From the NCBI GenBank assembly GCA_016234115.1, contig JACRHD010000014.1:1-61880 (forward strand): a stretch of DNA of 61,880 nt. The letters run 5' to 3'. Both the position numbers and the translations under genes were made by a program. Under the pieces are notes generated by a model. That model searched no databases. It saw nothing but the letters and a program-made list of their open reading frames with translations, and had not been told where the DNA came from. Source of the stretch: Nitrospirota bacterium. Lineage in GTDB: Bacteria; Nitrospirota; Thermodesulfovibrionia; UBA6902. This document shows, piece after piece, positions 1-8,754 of this stretch. Every line of letters starts with the position of its first letter. Position 1 is the stretch's first letter.

Positions 1-699
1 CCCAACAGCAAGTCCTGCATTTGAAATCGACGCATTTGCGCCCGCATTAACTATCTGGTTTGCGTTGACGCTTAGCCCAATACCTTCCCCTATCAGCTTC
101 TGACCGCTCAGAAGGGTAATGCCGTTATTCTGGCCGGTTGCTGTACCGTTTCCAGCAAAGACAAAGATAGTGTCGTTTACGTCAGAGGCTGCGCCGGCTT
201 GTGCAAGAGTGAGAAATGGCGCCTGATCATTCCCCTGGTTTGCGCCTGCGTCATTGTTGCGGACGTACCAGACACGCTCTACAAGGTTTATGGTCACCGT
301 TACAGGCGTGCTGCCAGCAGTGTAAGTGAATGTGTCGGCCTGGTTCTGCGCACCTAACGGCGGATCGTAAGTGAAGGCGCCGGTTGCCGTGTTTACGTTG
401 ACAACGCCCCCCAGCGTCGTAGCGGTGTCGGCGGCGCTTATGACGGTGTTTGCCGGGTCATTGGCCAGCACGCCATTAGCGGCTGCTACCGTCATACGCG
501 TGTTGCCGGTCCAGTTGAAGGCGTCGGCCTGAGGCGTAGTCACGGCCTGCTGCCCGCCTCCAGGCGGCGGATTTCCACTGCCCGGCGGGGGCGGATTTCC
601 TCCTCCGTTGCCTCCTCCTCCGCCTCCGCAAGCGTTCAGGGCAAGAAGCCCTAAAATGAGAATACCTGTTAGTGTCTGTCTCTTCAGCAATTGATACAT
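1..699 (-). CDS. Partial lipoprotein with cadherin/VCBS-like and beta-helix domains
   Basis: This gene starts at 699 and runs off the left edge, so only 233 codons are visible. The start is fixed by a strong AAGGAGG site just upstream of ATG. Residues 1-24 form a lipoprotein signal (LLALNAC lipobox), followed by a Gly/Pro/Asn-rich linker to about residue 50. Residues 55-135 resemble a bacterial Ig/VCBS repeat (AANGVLANDP, FTYDPP, DTFTYTAG). From about residue 140 a segment with VWYVRNNDAG looks like the start of a right-handed beta-helix, as in secreted pectate-lyase-like proteins. It is probably anchored in the outer membrane with a long exposed part. Substrate and function are unknown. Confidence 0.75.
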   Translation of the reverse strand, partial: MYQLLKRQTLTGILILGLLALNACGGGGGGNGGGNPPPPGSGNPPPGGGQQAVTTPQADAFNWTGNTRMTVAAANGVLANDPANTVISAADTATTLGGVVNVNTATGAFTYDPPLGAQNQADTFTYTAGSTPVTVTINLVERVWYVRNNDAGANQGNDQAPFLTLAQAGAASDVNDTIFVFAGNGTATGQNNGITLLSGQKLIGEGIGLSVNANQIVNAGANASISNAGLAVG

Positions 700-872
700 T
701 TTCTTCCTCCTTGTCTATCACGGACAAACCATACTGCAGAGCTGTCCGGAAATGTCTCGTGAGTGATATCGTTAATACCAGAATACCACTCTCAACGAAA
801 GTGTCAACCCTTTACGGCAGGATCTTCTGACGGATTCATTAACTGCGGGAGGGCGGAGGAATTCCTACAGGC

Positions 873-1373
873 CTAAAGCTTCTTATAGGCCAAAAGCTTT
901 TTCTTCTCTTTTTTTGAAAGCCGCCTCGGATTGCCGCTTCGCCGTGAAGTCATAACATCTTCATCGGAAGCCGCGCCTGCTGTATTCGTTCCCTTAAAGG
1001 ATGGAACGGCATAAAGCCTGCTTTCAAACTCGGCCGATTTAAAAGCCACGAAGTCTTTCTTCTCGGCGAAATCGGATATTTCCCTGTCGGAACTCACGAC
1101 GATCCATTGCTTTGCGGCAGACGACGCCAATATCTTCTTGATCACGTTATCGGCCTTATCCCCGAGCCTTGAATATATAACGGTCAGGTTTCCAGTGACG
1201 GTCTTTGTCTCTTCCCTCTTCCCGCTCTTCCAGCCGTCAAAGACGACGGTGATCCGATGGTCTCTTGAGTTCGCATATTCATATATCGTCCGGACCAGAT
1301 CTTCCCGCGCCCTTTCGAGGTCCCTGTGGGCTACGCCTATAAGGTTGTAACCGTCTATGAGGATATGAGCCAT
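873..1373 (-). CDS. NYN-domain (YacP-like) nuclease
   Basis: A 166-residue protein beginning MAHILIDGYNLIG, the typical opening of the YacP/NYN (PIN-like) family, in which the early Asp and later acidic residues bind metal. VVFDGWKSG and WIVVSSDREISDFAE match the other conserved acidic blocks. Family members are small ribonucleases implicated in rRNA and mRNA processing. The C-terminus is basic (RRLSKKEKKKLL). A GAAGGT ribosome-binding site lies about 11 bases before the start. It is the next gene downstream of the HAF-repeat gene on the same strand, but a terminator separates them. Confidence 0.85.
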   Translation of the reverse strand: MAHILIDGYNLIGVAHRDLERAREDLVRTIYEYANSRDHRITVVFDGWKSGKREETKTVTGNLTVIYSRLGDKADNVIKKILASSAAKQWIVVSSDREISDFAEKKDFVAFKSAEFESRLYAVPSFKGTNTAGAASDEDVMTSRRSGNPRRLSKKEKKKLLAYKKL

Positions 1374-1460
1374 GAATTATTATACCTTCTTTCAATATCG
1401 TACTGCGCCGCGCAATGGACAAATTTGCGTCAATCGAAACGGAGTTCGTCGCACCAAACA

Positions 1461-1492
1461 AAAAGGCATCCCGGCTGAACGGGATGCCTTTT
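1461..1492 (-). terminator. Intrinsic terminator after HAF-repeat gene
   Basis: A perfect 13-bp inverted repeat (1461-1473 with 1480-1492) with a six-base loop. Read on the minus strand it is followed by a run of T. It lies 20 bp past the stop codon of the HAF-repeat gene. Confidence 0.85.
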
Positions 1493-1511
1493 CAAAAAAG
1501 CAGACTGAAGC

Positions 1512-3356
1512 TTACGGGGTCACAGCGTTGATTATATTGCCGGAGCTGCTCGGTCCCACTGTAATCGAAAATGACTTGTGCGGCACTCCGACTCCTGATC
1601 CGAAGTTGTACAGGTGCTTTGACACGAAGAGATCATACGCGCCGGGTTTGAGGTTCCCCGCCGTAAAAGTCCCATCGGCCCGGACGAACACAGTATACAC
1701 CACGGTCCCTGTTACGGCTTTCCTGATCTGCACCCTAACAGACTGCGCCGGGGTCGTCCCATCGTGTTTATAGACCGCTCCGCTTATGGCGAAAGGCGCG
1801 GCAACAACGGTAGCCATCTCGGCCGCGCTGGTCTGGCCGATTGTGTCTACGGCCGTGTGGCTGATCAGCTTGATGCCCGCAGTCGTAAAGGTGTGCGAGG
1901 CCGCCGCAAACGGGGCCGCGGCGTCTACATAGTTCGCCGTGCCGTCATTCCACTTGATTATCTCCTTGGCTACACCGTTGTCGTCTGTTGACGCAGGGTC
2001 GCAGCTAAAGGTCCAGGTGTTGGCGTTCCATGTGTATTCACCCTCTCCGCAGCCGTCGGCTGACGGCCGGAAGTCGGGAGCGTAGACATTGACATTTACA
2101 GACCTGGATGCGGTAGACAAATAGACCGCGTCCTTCACTGTAAGTGTAACTGCGTATGTCCCTGCAGCCGCATAAGTATGAGAGGCGGTGGGACCACCGG
2201 AAAAGGGGTCCGTGTCTCCGTCTCCCCAATTCCATTCATACAGGCATGAGCCGCTCACGCAGTAAGAACCGGAGGCGTTGACATTGACAATAAGTGTATT
2301 GGGAGAGCCATATGTGAAGCCGAATGAAGGTGACGGGTCCTGGTCCGGGGCCATGAGGAAGGCATGATTTTGACCGTTGATAATTCCCGTGCCGGCTGCC
2401 TGGCCGTTGTCCCTCAGATCAGCCGCGTAAATCAATATCCAGCCCGATTCCGGGGACAATAAGCTGTTAAGGTCTGTCATCACTCCAGCCCTCCAAAGAA
2501 AGGCGTGCCGGGCCGCGTCTCCTGCTATGTCCGAATAGCCGACCACCTGGCCGGCGTCGTTGATGTCAATCGCATAACTGTTTGTTCCGCCGAGGGTGCC
2601 CAGGTCGATCATCACTCCGTCCCTGTAAATAAAAGCATGCCGGGCCGCGTCTCCGGGCATGTCGGAATCACCCACTACCTGACCGGAGTCGTTGATGCCG
2701 TTTGCGCTGCTGCTTGTCCCGCCGAGGGTCCCCAGGTCGGTCATTATTCCCCCGCTATAAAGAAAGGCATGTCGGCCCGCATCTTCGGCTATGTCGGAAT
2801 CGCCCACTACCTGACCGGAGTCGTTGATGCCGTTTGCGCCGCTGTTTGTCCCGCCGAGGGTCCCCAGATCGGTCATTACTCCCCCGCTGTAAATAAAGGC
2901 ATGTCGGGCAGTGTCTCCGGCTATGTCCGAACCCCCCACTACCTGAGCGGAATCGTTAATGCCGTTTGCGCTGCTGCTTGTCCCGCCGAGGGTCCCCAGA
3001 TCGGTCATTATTCCCCCGCTGTAAATAAAGGCATGTCGGGCAGTGTCTCCGGCTATGTCCGAATCCCCCGCCACCTGAGCGGAATCGTTGATGGCGCTTG
3101 CGCCGCTGTTTGTCCCGCCGAGGGTCCCCAGGTCGGTCATTACTCCCCCGTTGTAAAGAAAGGCATGTTGGGCAGTATCTCCGGCTATATACGAATAGCC
3201 GACAACCTGTCCGGAGTCGTTGCCGCCTTCGGCCCCGCTTTCCGAGCCTCCGAGGGCGCCCAGGTCAACAATCTTGTAGTCTTCCGCAAAAGAAGCGCTT
3301 GTTAAAAAAAGTACGGCAAAAAGAAAAACGATAAATCCGCCTGCCAACTTCTTCAT
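1512..3356 (-). CDS. Secreted HAF-repeat / PKD-domain protein
   Basis: A 614-residue protein. Residues 1-24 are a signal peptide (cleavage near SASFAED). Residues 26-283 hold six HAF-type repeats with the signature MTDLGTLGGT...INDSGQVVG...HAF; five of them are exactly 44 residues. Residues about 335-420 are a PKD domain (WNWGDGD ... SHTYAAAGTYAVTLTVKD). A second PKD-like segment follows (TWTFSCDPASTDDNG), then a carboxypeptidase-regulatory-like domain at the C-terminus (GAVYKHDGTTPAQSVRV). It is exported and probably extracellular; HAF proteins have no firm biochemical role. The start is supported by GAGGAGG upstream of ATG. Confidence 0.85.
   Translation of the reverse strand: MKKLAGGFIVFLFAVLFLTSASFAEDYKIVDLGALGGSESGAEGGNDSGQVVGYSYIAGDTAQHAFLYNGGVMTDLGTLGGTNSGASAINDSAQVAGDSDIAGDTARHAFIYSGGIMTDLGTLGGTSSSANGINDSAQVVGGSDIAGDTARHAFIYSGGVMTDLGTLGGTNSGANGINDSGQVVGDSDIAEDAGRHAFLYSGGIMTDLGTLGGTSSSANGINDSGQVVGDSDMPGDAARHAFIYRDGVMIDLGTLGGTNSYAIDINDAGQVVGYSDIAGDAARHAFLWRAGVMTDLNSLLSPESGWILIYAADLRDNGQAAGTGIINGQNHAFLMAPDQDPSPSFGFTYGSPNTLIVNVNASGSYCVSGSCLYEWNWGDGDTDPFSGGPTASHTYAAAGTYAVTLTVKDAVYLSTASRSVNVNVYAPDFRPSADGCGEGEYTWNANTWTFSCDPASTDDNGVAKEIIKWNDGTANYVDAAAPFAAASHTFTTAGIKLISHTAVDTIGQTSAAEMATVVAAPFAISGAVYKHDGTTPAQSVRVQIRKAVTGTVVYTVFVRADGTFTAGNLKPGAYDLFVSKHLYNFGSGVGVPHKSFSITVGPSSSGNIINAVTP
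2508..3167 (-). repeat. Five in-frame 132-bp tandem repeats
   Basis: The HAF units are repeated at DNA level as five consecutive 132-bp copies. Some stretches, for example around 2885-2930 and 3018-3064, are almost identical. Units with TNSGA and TSSSA variants alternate, which points to past duplication of unit pairs. Copy number is probably variable between strains. Confidence 0.8.
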
Positions 3357-4023
3357 TTAACTTCCTCCTCACAGTTTAACTGGTTCCCGGTTTCCCGCCG
3401 AACAGGGCCGTCTGAAGTCCATTTCCCTGTCCGGGGATTTAAAAGCAGGTTGCGTACTGTTTTTGTGGCTACATTATCACCCTCCCTTTCTTTAGAAAGC
3501 CTGAATGCCCTCTGCTGTTGTCGCGAGCCGGAATAAATTTCACACACCATGTTTCCGGCCGCAACAGATTTCATTGAACAAATCCCGTTTTTCATTTTCC
3601 TGACACCGATGACCTTTCGGCACACCTATTCCTGCCTTTGCAAGGATATGAAATACCTTTCAAGATGTCTAATTAATTCTTTTTATAAATGTGTTAAGCC
3701 GGATTATTAATCCGGCTTATTCATAAACTCCGGGAAGTATGATTCAAAAACATGTTGCCGCAATCCCTTATCCGGAATTTTCGCGAGGTCGAAAAAGTAC
3801 ACTCTGTAAAAGCAATAACTTAAAGAGCGAAAAGTCCTTACAAATAATCTCATTGCTTTCAAGATGTTTTTGAAGCATGCCTCCCGGAGTGCGATATTTA
3901 TGAATAATCCGGGTTAAAAGAGCATAAGGCATGGCGTTTTGTGTTTCGGGGGTCCTGATTGAAACCGGTCAGGTGAGGCATGCTTGCATCGGAAGCGATC
4001 TCGGGAAGGAACCCCGAAATGCA
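3357..4023. other. Long spacer with a perfect inverted repeat
   Basis: No convincing gene is seen. The first 120 bases are the leader of the HAF gene and can fold a 10-bp stem (CCGGACAGGG with CCCTGTTCGG) just before the ribosome-binding site. At 3696-3718 there is a perfect palindrome with 11-bp arms (AAGCCGGATTA) around one base. It may be a terminator or protein-binding site, but no long T run follows. The rest holds nothing I can name. Confidence 0.4.
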
Positions 4024-4665
4024 TCAAAGAGGCGGATTTATGATGCAGGAATTTTTCATGTCCCCTCTGACAATCACCTTGCGGCCCTCCACGGAAAGCC
4101 TTCCTTCGGAGTAAAGCCTGATTGCGTACGGGAAAACCTTATGCTCCTGCAGCAATATTCTCTCCGAGAGCGTTTCTTCCGTGTCGTCGTGATAGGCGGG
4201 GACCGCGGCCTGTACGATTATGGGCCCCGTATCCATGCCTTCATCTACGAAATGGACCGTACAGCCTGATATCTTCACCCCGTAATCGACAGCCTGCTTC
4301 TGTCCGTGAAGACCGGGGAATGACGGAAGCAGGGCCGGATGGATGTTCATTATTTTGTTCCGGTACTCATCGATGAGCGGCTTGCCGGCCACCCGCATGA
4401 AACCGGCCAATATTACTAATTCAACCCCTCTCTTCTTCAGCGCCCCGGCGACCTGAGAATAATACGCATTCCTGTCGGCGAAATCCTTCGGCTTCAGCAC
4501 GAGCGCTTCGATGTTATGCTTCTTTGCCCTTTCAACGGCATATGCGTCAGACTTATCAGTTATAAGAACGGAGACAGTCGCTTTCAGATAGCCGGATTCA
4601 ATACTGTCGATGATCGACTGGAAATTGGACCCCCTGCCGGAAGCGAGTACGCCAAGTGTCAACAT
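4024..4665 (-). CDS. purN: Phosphoribosylglycinamide formyltransferase
   Basis: A 213-residue GAR transformylase, which uses 10-formyl-THF to formylate GAR in step three of purine synthesis in the cytosol. LGVLASGRGSNFQ is the phosphate-binding opening. MNIHPALLPSFPG carries the catalytic Asn and His, and GCTVHFVDEGMDTGPI the catalytic Asp. A longer reading frame extends upstream to 4806, but those residues are not family-like; the start at 4665 has GGGAG just before it. purM lies separately at 10.7 kb, so the purine genes are scattered. Confidence 0.92.
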   Translation of the reverse strand: MLTLGVLASGRGSNFQSIIDSIESGYLKATVSVLITDKSDAYAVERAKKHNIEALVLKPKDFADRNAYYSQVAGALKKRGVELVILAGFMRVAGKPLIDEYRNKIMNIHPALLPSFPGLHGQKQAVDYGVKISGCTVHFVDEGMDTGPIIVQAAVPAYHDDTEETLSERILLQEHKVFPYAIRLYSEGRLSVEGRKVIVRGDMKNSCIINPPL

Positions 4666-4842
4666 GTCATTCTCCCGATGCTGTAAGACATGGCATTGAT
4701 TATAGATTAACGGCATAAATTCGTCCACATAAATAGCTGATAAAAAGTGACGCCGGTGAAGGGCGGGGACCGTCCGATCAGGCGACCGGCAAAAACTGCG
4801 ACACATCTGGAATCGGGGACGCCGAAGAATTGTTCATTATGT

Positions 4843-5517
4843 TTAAAACAGCCGCAATAACGTCATGAACATGTTCACAAGAGGCATGACAAAATAATTT
4901 GCAAGTCCCGTTGCGATAAGCGCAATCAGTATTATAAATCCGTACGGCTCGATCCTGCTGTATGCAACGGCCTGTTTATGCGGCAGCAGACCCACGAGCA
5001 CCCTGCCCCCGTCAAGCGGAGGGACCGGTATCAGATTGAATGAAGCAAGGACGACGTTGAATATGATACTCGAGGTAAGCATGAGGGTCAAAGGCGCAAG
5101 CAGGGATTTGTAGACAGAGGCCGGAAGGAGCACTGACGCCGGGATTACAATGAATTTGAGAACCAGCAGGCTTATTACGGCAAGACCGAGATTGGTAATA
5201 GGCCCCGCCGCGGCAGAGACGGCCATGTCCCTTTTCGGGTTCCTGAAGTTGGCCGGATTAATCGGAACAGGCTTTGCATATCCGAAAATGAACTGACCGT
5301 TGGTAAATATAAACAGCATGACCGGCATCAGCACGGTGCCGATAGGGTCTATATGCGCAAGGGGGTTCAATGTGAGCCTTCCCATGAACTTCGCGGTCGG
5401 ATCTCCGAGTCTGTTTGCCACGAGTCCGTGCGATACCTCATGAAATGTTATCGCGATAAGTATCGGGAGCGCCGATATTATCAACTGTCTGAATATATCC
5501 GTATCCATATGGGTCAA
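4843..5517 (-). CDS. Site-2 protease-family membrane protein (M50B)
   Basis: A 224-residue multi-spanning protein with the zinc-protease motif HEVSH in the first membrane segment, followed by GYAKPVPINPANF and the second active-site segment NLIPVPPLDGG, whose Asp is the third metal ligand. This is the short, PDZ-less type found widely in bacteria, with no known substrate. It probably cleaves within membrane segments. A second ATG three codons in (5508) could be the real start. It lies upstream of purN on the same strand with a 177-bp gap. Confidence 0.88.
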   Translation of the reverse strand: MTHMDTDIFRQLIISALPILIAITFHEVSHGLVANRLGDPTAKFMGRLTLNPLAHIDPIGTVLMPVMLFIFTNGQFIFGYAKPVPINPANFRNPKRDMAVSAAAGPITNLGLAVISLLVLKFIVIPASVLLPASVYKSLLAPLTLMLTSSIIFNVVLASFNLIPVPPLDGGRVLVGLLPHKQAVAYSRIEPYGFIILIALIATGLANYFVMPLVNMFMTLLRLF

Positions 5518-5681
5518 GCCTCACTATTGTAACCTACCGATGAGGTCATAAGTAAAGGCACATTGAAAATAAAGACGCCGGCTCCCGGCCCGGTTTATAC
5601 ATGGCCTCAGGAATAATGCCGGTCAGGCTGAAGCGGACCGCTCAACTCGCCGGGCGACTGCGGCTGAGGGAAGGGTAAACG

Positions 5682-6413
5682 TCAGAGAGATGCCGGCCCA
5701 TGCCCGGCAGGAGGACCGGAGACTGGTTGCTCCCCGGCAGAATCTTCATCCCCGGGTCCGGGTTCATTGATAATAAGATATATTTCCTTATTTTTCTCCC
5801 GGGCCTCATCGGGGGCCGATTGCGGGACCAGTATGAATTCCTTTTCAAACTGCTCCATGATCCTGTCGAGTGAAAGTCTCGCTGCTTCGTCGGCCGTTTT
5901 CACGAACAGTCCGGTCAGTTCGGAACCGCCTCTATAATTGTAGTACGCTTTCCACAGGTTATTGGCCTCGCCATCGGTAATAGTTAAAACTGCAGCGCTG
6001 TTGTGCCAGGATAACTTGCCGCCGGGTCCGATCTCCGTCCCAGGGGCCTGATAATACTTGGCCGCCCATGGGGCGTCGTCACCTGTATACCATGAGTCGC
6101 CGTAGATAATATTCCCGGCATACCCGGCGGTCGAGCCGGACAAACTGTTTTTAGACGCATTGGAAAATACGATTTCCACATACCCGTTGAACGGCCCCTT
6201 GTCGCTTATGCGCAGGTATTCTCCGAATTTCTTTGAGGCATAATCATAAATGAGCCTGTCCAGAAAAATATTCCCCGAGCGCACCCTCAACTGATAGGTC
6301 TTGTCCGAGGTAATTTCAGAAACGCCGGAAGCCTCTCCGGTCGTGCGTATGGTTGAACAGCCCGCGATGAGCAGGACAAAGATCAGCGAAACCGATAATT
6401 TTAGATATTTCAT
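5682..6413 (-). CDS. Putative lipoprotein of unknown function
   Basis: 243 residues starting at 6413, where GGGAAGG precedes ATG; the frame is open further upstream but without a signal. Residues 1-20 give a lipobox (LIAGC), so the protein is predicted to be lipid-anchored. A middle segment with SWYTGDDAPWAAKYYQAPG and NLWKAYYNYRGGSEL contains no motif I recognise. The tail (from about residue 215) is acidic and Pro/Gly-rich. It follows the htrA remnant on the same strand. Confidence 0.6.
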   Translation of the reverse strand: MKYLKLSVSLIFVLLIAGCSTIRTTGEASGVSEITSDKTYQLRVRSGNIFLDRLIYDYASKKFGEYLRISDKGPFNGYVEIVFSNASKNSLSGSTAGYAGNIIYGDSWYTGDDAPWAAKYYQAPGTEIGPGGKLSWHNSAAVLTITDGEANNLWKAYYNYRGGSELTGLFVKTADEAARLSLDRIMEQFEKEFILVPQSAPDEAREKNKEIYLIINEPGPGDEDSAGEQPVSGPPAGHGPASL

Positions 6414-6483
6414 TTGCCTTCCCTTATCTTCTATATACGGCAGAACCCGGAGGAAAATTGATACTGACCGTTTCATGACTCCG

Positions 6484-6934
6484 TCACCCCGCTTCTTCCA
6501 GTTTTATCCTGACTGAGATCCTTTTGTCATTGCGAAGTATTCCCAATGTCACTTCATCGCCGGGAATGGTCGGCGAGAGTCACCTCAACGCGGCCTGCGT
6601 CTTCGATGACATGATAATTGGTGACAATCCTCCCCTTTTCGTCCCATATGAATCCCGAGCCGGTGCCCTGGGGTATCTCATAAACATTCAGGCTGAAAAG
6701 ACTGCGGCGCACTTCAATGCTGGTTATATAGACGACCGATGCGGATATTGCCTCGAACAGTTCGATCGTATTTTTTTCGTCCGCCGCGAGGTCCCCCCTT
6801 GCCGTAACGGGTCGGGGCTGAGCGTCCGGTTCATGGGACGGTTTGGGCCGTGAAATATACCACCACATCCCCGCAAGTAAAAACATGAGAAGCAGCCAGG
6901 GCAGCAGGGTCGCGCTTCTTTTCCTGTTATTCAT
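6484..6934 (-). pseudogene. Internally deleted HtrA/DegQ-type serine protease
   Basis: The first 126 codons encode an N-terminal membrane anchor (LLPWLLLMFLLAG) and the start of an HtrA protease domain ending soon after the catalytic His (IVTNYHVIEDAG). The frame stops at about 6554. In another frame, directly joined, the sequence reads IPGDEVTLGILRNDKRIS..., which is the final strand of an HtrA PDZ domain and ends in a stop at 6484. The catalytic Asp and Ser and most of the PDZ region are missing, roughly 200 or more codons. Inference: a deletion scar around 6565-6580 with loss of frame, so no active protease is made. Confidence 0.8.
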
Positions 6935-7011
6935 GATAGGCCGGCCTCAACCTGTTGAGGGCCTCCTGAATCCAGCCGGAATACATCCTGCAAAATATAT
7001 TTCAATCAAAA

Positions 7012-7049
7012 AAATCCCCCCTCGCCCACCATTTTCAAAGGGGGGGATC
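7012..7049. repeat. Short inverted repeat (AAATCCCCC family)
   Basis: AAATCCCCC and its complement face each other about 20 bases apart with TTTCAAAG between. Related copies lie at 27975-28066 and 33222-33325, always in spacers, so this is a dispersed palindromic repeat. Confidence 0.6.
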
Positions 7050-7092
7050 ATTGGTAACATCACCCGTAACTGAAAGCTTACATTATTTTACC

Positions 7093-7275
7093 CCGGATTC
7101 ACCATCAAAAGACAAACCACAGAGACCACAGAGAAAGAAATAAATATTAATCCACAGATTACACTGATTAACACAGATGTATTTAGAAATAATTTTTCAA
7201 TCTGTGAAATCTGTGTAATCTGCGGATAAATTAATCTTTTCTCTGTGCCCTCTGTGGTTAGAGGGTGGATCCTGG
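7093..7275. repeat. 183-bp near-palindromic dispersed element, copy 1
   Basis: The two halves are imperfect inverted copies of each other: CCACAGAGACCACAGAG and ATCCACAGATTACACTG on the left, their complements on the right. The ends are CCGGATTCACC and GGTGGATCCTGG. A second, closely similar copy is at 18136-18320. It has no reading frame and would fold into a long hairpin. It sits upstream of fabG; most of the 6935-7380 spacer is this and the smaller repeat at 7012. Confidence 0.8.
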
Positions 7276-7383
7276 TTTACTCTATTATATTGCCTAATTA
7301 AAGACGAAACTTTATAATATTCCGTTATTCATTTAACCACGGCAGACACAGAGAAGGAAGATGAGAGATAATATGGAGGCATG

Positions 7384-8124
7384 ATGAAACTGCAAGGTAA
7401 CAAGGTGTTTATCACAGGCGCGGCGCAGGGAATAGGCAAATCCATTGCTTTAAGCATGGCAAATGAAGGGGCCGACATCGGGATTGCCGACGTAAACCTT
7501 GAGAGCGCGGAAAAGACCGCGCAGGAAATCAGGGGGCTCGGCGTAAAAAGCATTGCAGTCAGACTGGACGTCTCAAAGCAGGACCAGGTCGTTCACGCCT
7601 TTGAGGTCTTCATGAAGGAACTCGGCGCGCCCGATGTGCTTGTCAACAACGCGGGCATTACAAGAGATACCGTGCTGCTCAGAATGAAAGAGGACGACTG
7701 GGACGCGGTGCTGGATATCAACCTGAAAGGTTCTTTCTTATGCTGCAAGGAGGCCGTAAAAATAATGGCAAAACAGCGTTACGGGAAGATAATCAGCATA
7801 TCGTCCGTGGTGGCCTTCATGGGGAACGCCGGCCAGATAAACTACAGCGCCTCCAAGGCCGGCCTCATCGGCCTCACCAAGACCATCGCAAAGGACTACG
7901 CGAGCCGGGGCATACGCGCCAATGCGGTCGCCCCGGGATTTATTCAGACCGCGATGACTGATATACTATCCGATACGGTAAGGGAAGAGATGAAAAGGGC
8001 GATCCCTCTCGGCCAGTTCGGGACCCCGGATGATGTTGCGGACGCGGTCTTGTTTCTGGCCTCGAAGGCCTCCGATTATATAACCGGACAGGTCATACAT
8101 GTAAACGGCGGCATGTATATGTAA
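7384..8124 (+). CDS. fabG: 3-oxoacyl-ACP reductase FabG
   Basis: A 246-residue short-chain dehydrogenase that reduces 3-oxoacyl-ACP with NADPH in fatty-acid elongation. The Rossmann glycine motif TGAAQGIG is near residue 13, NNAGITRD near 87, and the catalytic Ser, Tyr154 and Lys158 lie in SSVV and YSASK. The C-terminal GQVIHVNGGMYM is typical. Two adjacent ATGs exist (7381 and 7384); GGAGG is only one base from the first, so the second is better spaced. It starts a fab block with acpP and fabF. Confidence 0.93.
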   Translation: MKLQGNKVFITGAAQGIGKSIALSMANEGADIGIADVNLESAEKTAQEIRGLGVKSIAVRLDVSKQDQVVHAFEVFMKELGAPDVLVNNAGITRDTVLLRMKEDDWDAVLDINLKGSFLCCKEAVKIMAKQRYGKIISISSVVAFMGNAGQINYSASKAGLIGLTKTIAKDYASRGIRANAVAPGFIQTAMTDILSDTVREEMKRAIPLGQFGTPDDVADAVLFLASKASDYITGQVIHVNGGMYM

Positions 8125-8367
8125 CGGCTGTCGGGCTTCAGGCCCGGCCTGCGGGTTGCGTAAAGAAATTTTTATTGTAAAAATGTATAATCTATCTTCT
8201 GTAATAAGTGGCTGTTTATGGACCGGATTCATTGTCATCCGTACTGCCGCTACGGCGCCGGGATACTTCCGGGAAAAGGCCGGGGGCGGGGGTGACGGGA
8301 GAAGCCGCCTCATAAACAGACTTTAGTCGGCATTGAACTGTAAATTATTAAAAAGCGGAGGTGCTTG

Positions 8368-8604
8368 ATGTCAGTTGAAGCAAAGGTAAAGGAAATAATA
8401 GCGAAACAGCTTGGCGTTGACATGGAGAAGGTAACTTCCGGGGCGTCGTTTATCGACGATCTCGGCGCAGACTCTCTGGATACCGTTGAGCTGGTAATGG
8501 CGTTTGAAGAGGCCTTTAATATCGAGATCCCCGATGAGGATGCGGAAAAAATATTAAAGGTGCAGGACGCCGTCAAGTACATAGAAGATAAATCAGGAAG
8601 CTGA
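8368..8604 (+). CDS. acpP: Acyl carrier protein
   Basis: A 78-residue acidic four-helix carrier. [10 protein letters not shown] holds Ser36, the site for 4'-phosphopantetheine. It carries growing acyl chains between the fab enzymes. The start is ATG 8368, with GGAGG six bases upstream; an in-frame TTG directly before it is not needed. It lies between fabG and fabF, as in many bacteria. Confidence 0.95.
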   Translation: MSVEAKVKEIIAKQLGVDMEKVTSGASFIDDLGADSLDTVELVMAFEEAFNIEIPDEDAEKILKVQDAVKYIEDKSGS

Positions 8605-8754
8605 AATCATTTAACTCAGAGGCCGCGGAGACTTCCATTGAGAGTCCTGAGTTTAGAGTTTAGAAGACAGGGACATGACTAAACTCCGGACTCTGAACTC
8701 TATTCTCCGCACTGCTTCTGTGTTCTCTGTGGTAAAAAAAATCGTCAGGAAAAT
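8605..8754. repeat. Dispersed-repeat debris between acpP and fabF
   Basis: The spacer holds an inverted pair, GAGTTTAGAGTTTAG facing ACTAAACTCCGGACTC, and a TTCTCTGTGGT end like the arms of the 183-bp element at 7093. No gene is seen. Confidence 0.5.

Noticed and set aside
2508-3167. Possible CRISPR-like array from regular repeats
   Set aside because: The repeats are 132 bp with no spacers and encode an in-frame protein domain.
2505-3305. Long plus-strand open frame opposite the HAF repeats
   Set aside because: It is the antisense of the repeated HAF units; its repeats mirror theirs and it has no ribosome-binding site or family match.
3353-3625. 90-codon frame and possible riboswitch upstream of the HAF gene
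   Set aside because: The protein has no coherent features. I compared the leader with the c-di-GMP riboswitch core and found only a chance similarity; only a simple hairpin is supported.
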